Part shown: piece after piece, positions 13,055 through 26,600 of the stretch
Layout: each line of letters begins with the position of its first letter
Position numbering within the stretch: position 1 is the stretch's first letter
Source of the DNA: Hepsetus odoe
Taxonomy: Eukaryota; Chordata; Actinopteri; Characiformes; Hepsetidae
Direction: 5' to 3'
Length of the DNA: 64,000 bases
NCBI GenBank assembly: GCA_017165825.1
Contig: CM029376.1
Location: forward strand, 23,578,164 to 23,642,163
Notes under the pieces: model-generated
What the model saw: the letters and a program-made list of their open reading frames with translations, nothing else
The model's database searches: none
What the model was told of the DNA's origin: nothing
Made by a program: the position numbers and the translations under genes

Positions 13055-16000
13055 AAATATACAATATACATGAAACTGAAATATATGCAAACAGTTAAAG
13101 TATGGAATGTTCACCGGGATCATGTCTAAATTGTTTGACTGTTTATTTAAAATTTTACACTGAGGTGCAGAGGATCAAGGAAAGATGTGTCTTTTTCCCA
13201 TATATACATACATATAAATGTACACACGCATACATAAGCATATACTTTCTACATTGCTTTATATAACCTGTTCTGTATATAACATGTACTTTGTCCATAA
13301 ATGTTATGTAAACATATGTGATATATAAACACAGAATAAACGTGATCCAGATCAGTACACAACACACAAGCAACTAAGGGGTTTTATAAAGCTATGCACA
13401 AAGTGGGTGTGACTGTGAAGACACCAGTATTCTGCATCATATAGCAAGGAAATGGTGGTGTGTGAGTAATTGTACAAATGAGAGCAGCTCCGGCATATGA
13501 GATGTTGTGGTTGGGTGATGAGGGTGAAGACATGAGGGAAGGAACTGTGTGCAATATGGTGCCAAACTCTGAGACCACCCTTGGATGGATCTGACCTCCT
13601 GTCACGCAGACCTTAAATAAGAATAATTTTTTTTCAGCATCAGGAAAAAGCAGAAAACAAGAAAGTTTCAAGAACAAAATCCCTTTTCATCCGTATTGCC
13701 TTCGCCTTTATTACAGCTTCCATTATTGCTTTTTCAGAAAAACGCAGGGATGTTTTCTCTTTTCCTCACTTCTTCTAAACACCTTCGAGTTTAGTCCTTG
13801 TACAAATTAAGACTCTTCCACGCATAAAACCCTCCGCATCTCAGATGTGCAGCAGTTTGGGTGTTTATCTCCTCATCTAGTTTTTCAGACTCACTGGCCT
13901 GTGTGGTTTTCATCGACCTGAGGCCGAAGTGGAGCTTAGTTTTATCTCAGAGACTGATCTCGAACCTTTAGTTTTGTTTCTCTGAGGGTGAGTTTTGGGG
14001 ATCTCCCAGATCTGGTGGTTTTAAACAGTCCCTTTTAAAAGTCTTTGCATTAAACAAATGTAATGAACTCACTGTTCATCAGAATCAGCCACCTGCAGCA
14101 GTTTAGCCCTGCCCATTCCTGCTGAAGATATAAGGAGTGTTTAAATGAGTTACAGTACACCATAGCCAATCAGAAAAGGGGTAGATAGATGGATCATACA
14201 TTGTTTATTTCTAAATAAGAAATTAAAAATATGATCTAGAAATGAAGTAGGTCTATTTTTGGGACATAAACTCATGTCGTCCTGATTTGACCTTGGAAGA
14301 CAATATAAAACACACCCAGATGTTTTGACACTGTAACATGATTATGTCTGATTTTAATGGAATTAAATTAACTTTGGAAATGTTCGAAATAGACAGATGT
14401 ATCCTTCCAGACAAAAGTCCCACCACGGTCTGTGGCTTGGAACATTTTGGGTTCATTTATCCCTTTGGAGCACTGCTTCCCAATCCTGGTCCTGAATACA
14501 CACTGCAGATTGTACTGCTTCCCAGCCACGGGACAAGAGGATCTTCATTAAAATAAAATCTCAAAGCCCATTGAGGAAGCACCTTTTGGAGGAAAAGTGT
14601 TCACCTGTACCACATAATTTTAGTGTATTTTAGATTTATTTCATATATTCATCATATAGAATAGTTTCAGAGACCTCTAGGAAATACGCCAAGATACAGT
14701 TTAGCTGTTCTAGAGGCTCGTGGTGAACATTCGTGGTGTACCTCACAGTTCTTTCAGTCACAATCACCCTAAAGGAGGTACAGAGTTTAGTGGTTGAAAA
14801 TTGGGTAAAAGCTCAACAGCCCAGTATGAAGAGCACTTTATATAACCGGTAAGGGTAGCAGCAAAAAAGAAAACATCATTCAAGAGGTACACCAGACCAA
14901 GATAGAGCTTCACAAATACAAATTTTGTTGGACCTCAGAAGGTAGTAGTAACGGGCTTTGCGGACCTCTATCATCATTCATCCTGTTTTAGAGAAACAAT
15001 CCAAATTAAACTGAAGCTTGAAAGAAGGTCCACCTTTCAACAGGAACATCACCCACAGCACCATCAGGGACCTAAAATCCCTAAAATAAATCTCCTCGTG
15101 ACCCAGACATGGTGTGGATGTGCTCACACTACACCTCAGGACTGTCGACCAAAATTTCAGAGAATGTGGCAGTTTTTTAATTGCAGGCCACAACTGCATT
15201 GTCTAACCAACCTAAAAAAAAACCTGGTCCAAATCTGCTGAGATAAAACTCGTAAAACTGCCAATTTTAATTCTTACGTAACCAGCGGTTTTGTTTGAGC
15301 GACTTATTTTGGTCTCTTTGTTCTGCCAGGTTGTATGGGTTCATAATAAAAAAAAAACATTTTTGCAAAACTTTTATCCAGCTTCATTATGCATTTTATC
15401 AGCTTTATAGTTGCACCATGTTGCACTGCTGTAGTTTGTCCCCCTGCATTTGATAGTCCCCTTTTTTATTCTATTTTTCAGTGGTAAGGTCCCCAAAGAC
15501 CACCAGTGAGCAGGTATTATCTTGGTGAGGGTTCATTGTTGGTACAGCAGTAACACGGACATAGACAGCAGGAAGTTAGTGTGTGTTTTAGACTAGACAA
15601 ACACAGCAGACATGCTAGTGACAAACCACAGTGAAAACAGTCCCCAAACAAAAGATTTTCCGTGTACTTTGGCCTGAAAGTGACTATTAATAAAGGAACA
15701 AATACAGTGCTGATAAAACAGCAGAGCCTTGAGTGGAAGTGTTGGTCTGTATTAACTAGAATAATTTCACAGCTGTTTTGTTTGTATTTTCTTTTGATCA
15801 AGTCAAATCCTGCCACAAAAAAAGGCCTGAGAACACGGATTAAAAGGTTGAAATTCAAGTTAACTGAATCAAAGGGCACCAGGATTACAAAATTGATATT
15901 TATTTCTCTCAGAGACAGTCATTCTGGTAAAGTTACTATCGGATCTGTAACAAACGACCTCGGTACATTGAGACAGAAGAGTGAAGGTTTTTTCCCTCTG

Positions 16001-16965
16001 GACCTGAAGTGAGCGCTCCATCCAACTGATGGGAATGAAAGCAACCAAAGTGATCAAACTGTTTTTAAAGTGCGATGTTGAGTTGATAGTTTTATCAAAA
16101 AGCTCCCTCTGTGCGTACTAAGATCTGCTGTCTACCCATGAATACAAAAATAAAAGGTAAAATGCTTGATGTATACGACCATAAAAATATCCTTTAGCTG
16201 GCGGTGGCAATCAGAAAACAGAGGGCAACATGTGTCAGGACATGGGATCATGTTCAAACTGAGATGGTTCAGTAAACTGCACCTACACACACAGAAGCAC
16301 AGATGACATTTCAATTAAGGAACAGCTGCTGGATCTCAGCACATTTCCTTCTTTCACTCATTTACAAACAATATAAAAGTCATTAGAGCTACATTTAGCA
16401 AAAATACATAATAAATGCTTCTTAGGTGGAAGGCCTAAAGGGTAAGTGATAATGCGAGTAGTTATGGTTTTCGAGGGACATTATTCTCAGACACCTCTAC
16501 CTTAGGACTGCCGTTTATCGGTTAGAATTAATAAATTAAGCTAGTGAACGTAAGATTTCAACGGACCAAAATAAGTCCAGAAAACACTGGACAGGAAGAA
16601 AGTTTAGTCCCTATTTCTTTAAAATTGACTTCAGATCTCTATGCTGAGTTGTGTGTTAAATTATTCTATGTTTCTGTGCAGTTAGGTAATGAAAGAACAT
16701 ACAAACTTGCTTGCTGGAAAAAAACAAAACACAAAACAAAACAAAAAAAACATGTACACGATTAATTATTCAAAGAGGAATTCCAACAAAGTCATTAAGG
16801 TTTGTTCACAGCAGACGTGATGGGAACCAGATGTCTGAAGTGTTTAACACCTCTGAAAGGTTAGTCTTAAAAAGCAAATAAAATGGTTAGAAAAACAGCC
16901 TGGGACATTTTTTATGTTTTAAGAAGCTTTAGGGTATTATCTGAAAATATACATTCAAGGTGGAC
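13055..16965. other. Intergenic stretch without recognised genes
   Basis: Several open frames of 60-120 codons occur here, but none resembles a known protein, has splice signals in a sensible arrangement or shows repeat homology that I recognise. The sequence is AT-rich and looks like ordinary intergenic DNA. Confidence 0.5.
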
Positions 16966-16966
16966 A

Positions 16967-18390
16967 GGTACATTGGGGAAAATAAGTATTGAAAACTTCA
17001 ACATTTTTCTCAGTAAATATATTTCTAATGGGGTATTGACATGAAAGTTACACCACCTATACAAAGAAATCCAAATGAATTAGTCCATAAATTGGACTAA
17101 GTGGAAGGACACAGGGATTAATTATTGAACACATGAAGAAAAGGCATCCAAAGGAAGTTAAATTGACTATTCATCATTGTGAGTACACACAGCACAGCAA
17201 AATTGTATCTCTGCATTTAACCCATGCACAAACACAAACCATGCAGCAGGGGGCAGCTATGAAAGTGCCCAGAGAGCAGTGACAGGGACGGTACCTTGCT
17301 TAAGGGTACCTCAGGGCAATCTACTGGTAAGGGCTTCTTCTGATCTTCCGATCCTGTGGCCATCTCCCTAACCACTAGGCCACCACTGCCTATCATTGCA
17401 AATTAAAATCAGCTGGTTTAGTCCTAACTGATGCCCTATAATAAGGTTTCTCATTACCAAGGTATTACACTAGAAGCACCTCATGATGGATCTATCTCAG
17501 GATCTTTGCAGCCATTGTTACAAAACGTACTGATGGTATTAGTTACAGACGTATTTCTAAGTTTCTGAATGTCCCAGTGAGCAACATTGGGACTATAATC
17601 CGGAAGGGGAAAGAACATTACTTCACCATAAACCAGCCACAACCAGAAGAGTAGGAGATAGAGTCTGGTCAGTTGAGACCAAATTTTTACTCCTTGAATG
17701 TCATTGCACACAACACGTTTGAAGGACAAATGGTACAGCACCCCAAAAATACCATGCCAACAATGAAATTTGGAGGTGGTAACATCATGGTGTGGAACTC
17801 TTTTCAGCATATGGTACTGGCACATTTCATACAATTGAAGGATGAATGGAGAAATGTACCAGGACATTCTTGATAAGAATCTGCTGCCATCTACCAGGAT
17901 GTGGAAGATGAAACGTGGGTGACATTTAAGCAAGACAAATCCCAAACACACAGCCAAGAAAACTCTCAAAAGGTTTCAAAGAAAATAAAGCTGTATGAAT
18001 GGCCCAGTCAATCACCTGACTTGAATACAATTGAAAATCTATGGTAAGAATTGAAGATCAGAGTTCACAGAGGAGGAACCTTCAAGAAGAATTGGCCAAA
18101 ATCACACCTGAGCAATGCATCCGATTAATTTCTCCATATAGGAGGCATCTTGAAGCCGTCGTTAGCAACAAAGGCATTTCTATTAAGTATTAAATAAATT
18201 TCAGTAAGCGTGTTCAATTCTTATGCCCTGTATCATTCCACTTTACTACACAATTTATGGAATAATTTGTTTGGATTTCTTTGTATGTGTCTATTACTTG
18301 ATTACATCTTATGTAAATTTTATGCCAAAAGTCCAGAAATATATTTACTGAGAAAAACAGTGACGTGTTCAATACTTATTTTCCCTGCTG
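16967..18390 (+). mobile_element. Degenerate Tc1-like DNA transposon
   Basis: The ends are inverted repeats: GGGGAAAATAAGTATTGA at the left (about 16975) and TCAATACTTATTTTCCC on the right (about 18369-18385). Between them is a decayed Tc1 transposase. Recognisable pieces are NTMPTMKFGGGNIMVW, then a broken DKNLLP region, a WPSQSPDLN-like region near 18.0 kb and the C-terminal TPEQC-like end. Stops and frame breaks interrupt it, so it cannot make transposase. A SINE family A copy (17166-17390) sits inside it. Confidence 0.88.
17166..17390 (-). repeat. SINE family A copy nested in the Tc1-like element
   Basis: Inverted copy bounded by short similar words (ATTCATCATTG before, TATCATTGCA after) that may be a target-site duplication. 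It was inserted after the Tc1-like element had settled. Confidence 0.75.
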
Positions 18391-18798
18391 CACATGTCAA
18401 GCTTTATAATCGAAAATACCAGCAAAAGTACATCTTTCAGATTTTTTCCCAGATTGAACATTGCAAATATAAACCAATCAAGTTGTGGACATTGCAACAC
18501 CTGGTTGCCTTCACCACCACTGTAAAGAAATGTATCTCAAGTTTCTCTACAGTTTTGACATTTATTAAAAAAAAAAAAAAATTGATTAAACAAAGTTTGG
18601 TGTAAAACCCAAGGAAATTTACAATGGGCTTCCAATACTGCACTTTTTGCTTAAGAAACATAATGCAAAAAGTACATGACATTCTCCAGTTACTCAGGAG
18701 CTCACTTGGAGCTCAGTGCTGAGAAAAATCTTTTAGCTTCCAAAATGAAAGTTTGTAGCTCTCAGTGGCCCAGTCGATGGAGCAGGATCTTTTAGCTA

Positions 18799-20041
18799 CA
18801 GTGCATCCAGGAAGTATTCACAGCTCTCCACTTCTTCCACATGTTGCTGTGTTACAGCCTTATTCCAAAATTGATTGCATTTTTACCTCAAAATCTTGAC
18901 AAAAAAAAGAGTGAGAAATAATAGCTTGAAACTTTTGCAAATTTATTCAAAATAAAAAAAAATTCACAGCCTTTGCCATGTCACTCAGAGGTGAGCTCAG
19001 GTGCATCCTGTTTCCACTGATCATCCTTCAGAGGTTTCTACAACTTGATTGGAGTCCACCTATGGGAAATTCAGTTGATTGGACATGATTTGGAAAGGCA
19101 CACACCTTTCTATATAAAAGGTCCCATAGTTGACAGTGGTTGTCAGAGTACAAACCAAGCCATGAAGTCCAAGGGATCATCTGTAGACCTCAGAAACAGG
19201 ATTGTATCGAGGCACAGATCTGGGGAAGGCTACAGAAACATTGCTACAGTATTGAAGGTCCCATTGAGCACAGTAGCCTCCATCATCCATAAATGGATGA
19301 AGTTTGGAGTTTGGCCAATCTGATCAATCAGGTGGGAAGGGCCTCAGTCAGAGAGGTGACCAAGAACTCGATGGTCACTCTGACCATCTTTAGGCACACT
19401 GATCAGTAAAAGGCACATTTGGCCTACATGCCAAGAATCATGTCTGGAGGAAACCAGCACCGCTCATCACCAGGCCAATACGATCCCTACAGTTAAGCAT
19501 GGTGGTGGCAGCATTATGATGTGGGTATGTTCTTTTGCAGCAGGACCTGGGAGACTAATCAGGGTTGAGGGAAAGATGAATGCAGCAACGTGCAGAGACA
19601 TCCTTGATGATAACCTGCTCCAAAGCGCTCTGGACCTTGAACTGGGGTGAAGGTTCATCTTCTAACAGGGCTACGACTCTGAGCACACAGTCAACATAAA
19701 GGAGTGGCTTCAGGACAACTCACTGAATGCCTTTGAGTGGCCCAGCTAGAGCCCAGACCTGAACCTGATTGAACATCTCTGGAGAGATCTGAAAATGGCT
19801 GTGCCAAGCTTGTAGCACCAAACTCAAAGACTTTAGACTGTAATTGCTGCCAAAGGTGCTTCAACAAAGCACTTAGCAAAGGATGTGAATACTTAGTACA
19901 TGTTTTATTATTATTATTTCTCAAGCACACATTATGAGATAGGGTGTAGAGGTAAAAATGTTCATTCATTTTGTATTAAGACTGTAACATAGCAAAGTGT
20001 GGGTAAAGTGGTGCGCTGTGAATACTTTCCAGATGCACTGT
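18799..20041 (+). mobile_element. Second Tc1-like DNA transposon, different subfamily
   Basis: Terminal inverted repeats start ACAGTGCATCCAGGAAGTAT at 18799 and end with the inverted form ATACTTTCCAGATGCACTGT at 20041, next to a TA. The transposase begins at 19162 with MKSKGSSVDLRNRIVSRH, the usual start of a Tc1 helix-turn-helix, and the frame stops near 19321. Downstream pieces (KHGGGSIMMW, GKMNAATCRDILDDNLL, NLIEHLWRDLK) are in other frames with stops. It is a dead copy, lying between the first element and the 3' end of E2F4. Confidence 0.92.
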
Positions 20042-20692
20042 CCACCTTTTCAAGCTCCATACCGAACACAGCAGTCTTTTCAAGGCATGACAGAAAACAA
20101 ACGTCCCAGAAAGAAAGGAGTATTAGGTGTGTAAGACAGCATGACGATGCCACTTACAAGCAACTGTATGTTCACTTCAATGAACAACTTCACACTGTCA
20201 CTAAGGAAAACAGGAAAGGTGGAGTAAACGGTGCTGGTATTTCTTTTAAGAACTCACCACTGCTGGTGTTTTAAACTCTCATCATATATGCTTTTAAAAA
20301 AAGGTATCAAAAAGGTTTCCTCTCAAGCTAAGCTCACTCCTGTAGAAACATTAGGTTAAAATGCATTTAAAAGGTATGGCCATTCAGATGTCCCAAGTAG
20401 AAATGACTTGTCACACCGATCAATTGATTTCAATAAAGCTTAAGCTGTCAGGAGGGAAGCGAAGCAGGGAACGGTTTTGTGCCACTTTTCAGTAGATCCA
20501 GCTTTGGGTGTTGAGAATACAAAAAAAGGGGAAATAACACATACAACTCTATATATACACACATGAAAATCAGCTTATACACATGGGTCTGGAACTTATT
20601 TTCTTTTTACCATTTAAATGTTGTTTTAAAAAAAGTTTTGTTTTTGTCTTTTTTTTTCTTTTTTTTTTTAGCATACTACTCTTTTTTGGAGG
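20042..20692 (-). other. Presumed 3' UTR or 3' flank of E2F4
   Basis: Non-coding sequence between the second Tc1-like element and the E2F4 stop. No AATAAA signal on the minus strand was found here, so the end of the transcript is not defined. Confidence 0.35.
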
Positions 20693-23600
20693 TCAAAGGT
20701 TGGCAATGGGGACATCAAAAAGGTCACACAGGCCCTCAGTCTCATCCAAGTTATAGATGTAGTCATGGTCGCCCGGAGGAGGAGAGAGACGAAGAAGTGG
20801 AGAGAAAACTATGAAAGAGAAAGAACGAAGGTGAGGAAAAGCTCAGATGTTTGGACTGACTTTCCATAAAAGGTGGACAAAGCATTGTAGCCTCTGAAGC
20901 ACTGTTAACTGGAGCTAACGTCAGAATAACAATAAAGGATTACAGTTTAAATCTAAAAACATCCTCAGTAGGAAACAAAAACATCAACATAGTAATTTCT
21001 TTGTATGTTTTCAACAGTATAATATTGATAAAAGTGCTTGATTCCAGAACAACTCTGAAAAGCACACCATTTTTTATTCATTTCATAAGGAAACTACACA
21101 AATAGTACATAAAAATTTCCCGTCATAAAATGGCTGTGTGGTTTTCACAGGTTTGAATCTGTGGTACCTCAGTAATGAATCTTCACATCTAGTAGTAAAC
21201 TATGTACAGATGGCTTGGTTTAAGACCATCTTTACCTTCTGATGACATGAGTTCTTCCAGTAGATCAGTACTCATGATTTCTGTAAAGAAAAAATTTGTG
21301 AGCAGAAAAAGAAACTGCTGAGTCAGAAAATGAGAATCAGAATATTTTTCCCCATAAGACTAAAAATGACCTAAACTTTTCTATAAAAAACACCATAGGG
21401 AAATTGGTCTAATTAAGACCCTAGATAATAAAAAAATATATAAGGTAAATGTATAAATATCGTACCTTTAGTTGGGTCAAACATTTCTGAAAGTTCTTTG
21501 GGAAAGTCCAGTACTAAGGACATAAACAAATGAACAGTAATTAGCTAAGTTGAGCAGCAGGTTGTGTAAAGAGATATCAAATGCTAAACTAACAATTAGT
21601 TAATCAATGGTGGAAGTAAAGCAATGAGTCAACTTACACTCAGAAGGATCTGTTTTAATTGGTTCAAAAAGTGTTGAGGATTCAGGAAGTGAGGAACTGC
21701 TGTCCAATGAGGCTGATGACTGAAGTTGCTGGCTGTGCTCTGGAGACGTCTGAGTGGCAGAAGTGTCTGAGGTGGTTTTACTAGATGCTTTGACCGCACA
21801 GAGAGTCACATACAATCAGAAAACCATTTTCAGCATAAAAGGAATCATCAAAACCATCCCAAAAATCTCACTGACCTGAACACATTCAGTGGGTTGTGAC
21901 AGCTGTTCTCACACATTTTACATTCTGAATAAAATGTAAAATGTCTCTGAGATGTTTAGACCGAATGTTAATGTTAACATTACTATTAAACCTAATATGA
22001 ACCTAAAGAAATATCTTGTAGAAAAATCTAACATCCACAATTTTCCACTTTATCCTAGATGTTGTCAATCAGCCGAGTCATGTCTGGTGTCCAGATTTTC
22101 TTTAGTTTTACTGGAACTATAAGGCTAACATTAATAATCATACATCTAACAGGAGGAGGCACGGACATACCGATGTGGTTTAGATGGTGGCATGACTCAC
22201 TGTGAGAGATAAAAACAGATGAAGGCAACCTTTTTTTAAAACGTGTAGCATCGGGTTTTCATTAAACACTTGACTTGCTTATATAGAGTCAGTTTTCGTG
22301 GCCGAAACCGTCGGGCAACTGTTGACTTCTAGTCTTTATTAATAATGTTGGGCTTGTAGCTCCAGCTCTAAAGTTCTAATGTCTTTGTTGAGAAAATATT
22401 TCTAAATTTGACCACAGTAATCAAATTCAGCCATGCAGTGGTGAAATCTGAGACTCCACATCCACTTTATAATTTTCTTAAAATCAGACAGAATCTTAGT
22501 GAGGTCAGAGATTCACACCCCTACTGAACGGGCATCATGTACAGCATTTCCAGCGCATGCAACCATAAGCATATATATAATTTATGTGAAACCTGTAGCG
22601 GGTCCTGCAGTGGTCGCAGTGGCAGTGGTTGTTTTGGCAGCATTCTTGTTGGTAGGAGCCACACATGCAGTATTGCTCTCTGCAGGTTTGATGGTGGAGG
22701 CACCAGAAGCAGTGGAGGTGGCAGATGCAGGGAGGCTCTGAAGCATGTCTTCTGGAGGAGGAACAGGTAACACTACAGGAGAGGCGCTAGAGGGGTCCTT
22801 GTTTACTAGAAGAACCTCGATAGGGCCTGAGGAACTCTTTAAATGAATCTGATACTTCTTTTGCCCATTTAAAGCCTATTAAATAGAAAAGAGAAAGCAA
22901 ATTAGATCAGGAGTCTTTCCAGACTCTTATCAGAACCAACTTGTAGGAAATTTTTGACAGATCTCTGGACACCACATTTCCTGCCTTTACATTCTTATTA
23001 AATATTCATTACAGTAGGGATCCGTTCCAAAATGGCTAAACCACATTCTGCAAGTACAACAGGAAATGTATTGAAGAGGCACAAGGGCAGGACTAATGGA
23101 GAAAAGTAATCAGCAAACCAAGAGCCTATCCTCAGAGAACGAACAGAAGAACTAGACTTACTGACTCTGGTATTGGCACTTCTAGCTGTGTACCAGAAGG
23201 TGCTCGAATTGCTAGAAGAGTGTCACCTAGTGGTGAAAAAGCAGAAGTTGAGAAAAAAAAATGTGGGTGCAAGAAACAATTCAGATAATCATCAGATTAT
23301 TAGCCAATACAATACTCATATGCAAAATAAAAAGCTGCTTCCAATAAAACACTTGTGTGCTGATCAATCACAGACTTAATGATGTGTTTCTGTCCAATTG
23401 AAAAAAAAAAAAAACAACCAAAAAAGTAATTTTCGAAAAAAATAATGCAGGCTAAGCTTTAAACACAACAAGAATCCTTTAGGGCTTTCACAAATATGGC
23501 ACAACTGATAAAAGATAACTTCGTAATCAGTGTATAATGAGGCAGCTTAGCGAAGAGTTCAGCATTTTAGTATAAACGTGTCATAAAGGGGTCCTTTAGT

Positions 23601-26600
23601 ATCTACAGCTAAAAAGATGCTTAACGTGTTAATTCTGGAAGAAATGTACATTTTCCACTTCTCTCCTAGGAGCCTGGAATTTGTATATTTTTGTATTCAT
23701 TTAAGTGCATTTTGGCTTAACATGATTACTTTTCTATTTAAACAATTAAAAAGTAAAACAGTTTTGACATTTGTGAATATTTTAATACATTTAAATTAAT
23801 TATTGTGAGACTTTTCCCAGGATGCTGAAAATTTCTAAAGTGATTTTAAAGGTTTTAAGGCAGAAACATCAGCCTGTTAACATGGATAATAAAAATTGTA
23901 ATCAAATGGTAATAACAATTCAACAATTATTTGAACAGCCCTGCATGAAATCATTAAAACTATTGCAAGATTACCAAATTAACTGACAGTGACATCCCAT
24001 TTTATTACAGGGTTAAAATATTTTAAGCAACATCCTCTATGATATGGTGTAACGCAGTTGAAATATGGCATGCTGTCAGGCCTTGAACAGAGTTCATTTA
24101 AAAAATAAAAAAAAACCCACCTTTAAAGCAGTTGCAGAGGTCTTGATGTGTTACAAAGGCCAGAGTATTACTTGTTAAGGAGACATACAAAAACACTGAT
24201 AAATCTAACAAGAAATATAAAACAATTAAAAGAACTAAAAGCACACAAAGGTACGAGGGAAGATATCCATGAGTGCAGCTTATCACATTTGCACAGTAGA
24301 ATAAAGAAGTAGGCCGAGCCTGAAAGCAGTCAATGTGGTAGAAACAGCAAGAAAAGGATATGGACTGTTCTGTGAGTCGTCTGTAACATTTTTGATGCTC
24401 TGCTGAACCCAGACCCTCTGCTTGTCCAGTTCAATTTCTCTTCTGTCCAGATCCTCCAACTCCAGCTTCAGGTCTATCAGCTTATCAGCAATCTCTCGCG
24501 TGTTACACCCAGGACCTACGCCTCTATACGTACAAAAAAAGACAAATTTTCAACATTAAAACAAAATCTGATAATATCATTGGGGTTACATACATTTCAA
24601 TCACTGAATGGTTATGAATGATGTGACTTTTTTCTACAGCGGTGGCCTAGCGGTTAGGGCGTTAGCCACATGATCGGAAGATTGGGGGTTCGAACCCCTT
24701 CCCAGTAGGTTGCCCTGAGGTACCCTTGAGCAAGGTGCCGCCCCCATTACTGCTCCCCGGGCGCTTTCAATAGCAGCCCACTGCTGGACATGTGTGTTTG
24801 GTGAAATGCAGAGAACAAATTTCCCATTCGTGGAATTATAAATAAAGGATTATTATTATTATTATTATTATTACTTTACTGGGACTCTCATACCACAGTG
24901 ATGGATTGATAGCACGTCCTCCTTTATAGTTACGTTGAGCTACACTGCTTTTTCCCCAACTGCTGCTACTGCTTTGTCAAATGGCAGCTTAGCTGGCTAA
25001 GATACTGTGCTGACTAGCATCCCGCTGAGTGATGAGGGAGATGGAGGACCATCCTACCATTACAGAGAGAGCAAAGAAACTTGTCCTCTCTTGGACATTT
25101 GGCCAAAGTTGATTGTAACTGGATCTGTGTTAAGTGTGTGACCAGGACTCACTTCCACTGAATGCTGTTCTTTGATTTCTTCTCGATCAGTCCAATGCCC
25201 TCCAGAACATTAGTGATGTCATAGATCCGCCGCTTTTGCCGTACGGCCAGCGTATCAGCAGCCTGGAGGACGGAGAGACAAACGTTATATTTTCATTAAC
25301 CATTAATTAAATCATTCAGGCATTTTTAATAACAAATATATGTATTTATTAAATAAATATGTGTCGCCTGGCAAAGGCTAGGTCCTAATACAAATGCAAA
25401 CAGAACCTTTTCCATAAATTAATGCAGAGGCATAATTAGTCTACAAATCAAGAACATACAGAGCGCCCTACTGAGAATGTCTTATGCTTCAAAGCTTAAT
25501 ACCTTGGACATTACTGTTTTTAAAAAAAGACAAAATTCTCAAAACTGAAAGAGTAGATTGAAGTGGAAAGATGTCTGAAATCAGAACTCCAAAAACTGTT
25601 ATTCAATCCTGCAACCAGAATAATTGAAGAAGGTTTTGTTTCACTCACTGGAACAGGCTCTGGGCTTTCAGAGAGTAAATGTGTTCTAGAGCTGACGTAT
25701 GTCTTTTAAAGCAGGTCTACATTATCCTTCAACAGGATCTTCTAAAGCCCAACACTGTTGTGCATTTCATAGGAAATAGTGCCATTATATAACAAAGACC
25801 CCTATGCTATCAACATGAGGATTGAAACATACCCTCCCGATGATAGCTTTACTTTCTTTGGTTATAAAAAAGGAGCAATCATTAAAAAAAACAAAACAAA
25901 AAAAAACAAACAAAGAAAAACAAAACTCAATACAGCTGATGTCTACTCCCTTTCTGGGTCCTTAATAATCTGTAACTCTCAAAAACTGGCCAAAACATGT
26001 AGGCAGAGTTAAGGCTGTAATTTGGGGAATGATATGTTGAAAGCGGGGAAAACTGAGACATCTTAACATTTTGTGGCCAAAACGTCATCTTGCTAATGAA
26101 ATGCCATAAGAGGTTTATACACTTAAAGAAATTAAGCAACTATTTAGTGTTGGACAGAGTGCAGGTCTTTAATACTCTATTCTGAAATTGGTGAGATAAA
26201 GGGAAACAGTTCACTCTAAAGGGTAGAAAGTTTCTTGCTCTAAGAACTTCACAGCTTGTACACAAGGGTCTTAGTCATAGCTTAGGAGATAAAAACAGGT
26301 AGTGGACTCAGACCTCTGTGCTCTATTCCATTTACCCATATTGACTTTTTCACCCAGTCTATCAGTCTTGGTCCTACAAACACGTGCTTGTTTTGAAAGC
26401 CATTGTTTAGTTTCGCTCTCTGTCCCTTAAACACACACGCAGGTCCTTTAACTCACAATATATTTTAAAAATATCCCCAAAACGAATCCGGAGGGTTTTA
26501 GAACACCTGGCAACCCGAAGCTAGCAGCTGACTGTTTAGTCCACTTGTTCGCAGTTAAACTTAGGCCAAACAACTTCTCAAACTTCACTCAAGAGACGGT

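Noticed and set aside
17481..17969. 162-codon open frame on the minus strand
   Set aside because: It runs antisense through the decayed Tc1 transposase and has no similarity of its own.
24331..24362. Extended exon 3 of E2F4 using a GT donor at GCT|GTTTCT or AACA|GTCCAT
   Set aside because: Neither joins in frame to the next exon; the AT-AC intron gives the conserved protein.
24637..24700. Possible tRNA gene (A- and B-box like words)
   Set aside because: The same sequence recurs many times with a common downstream body, so it is the head of a SINE and does not fold into a full cloverleaf with an intact 3' half.
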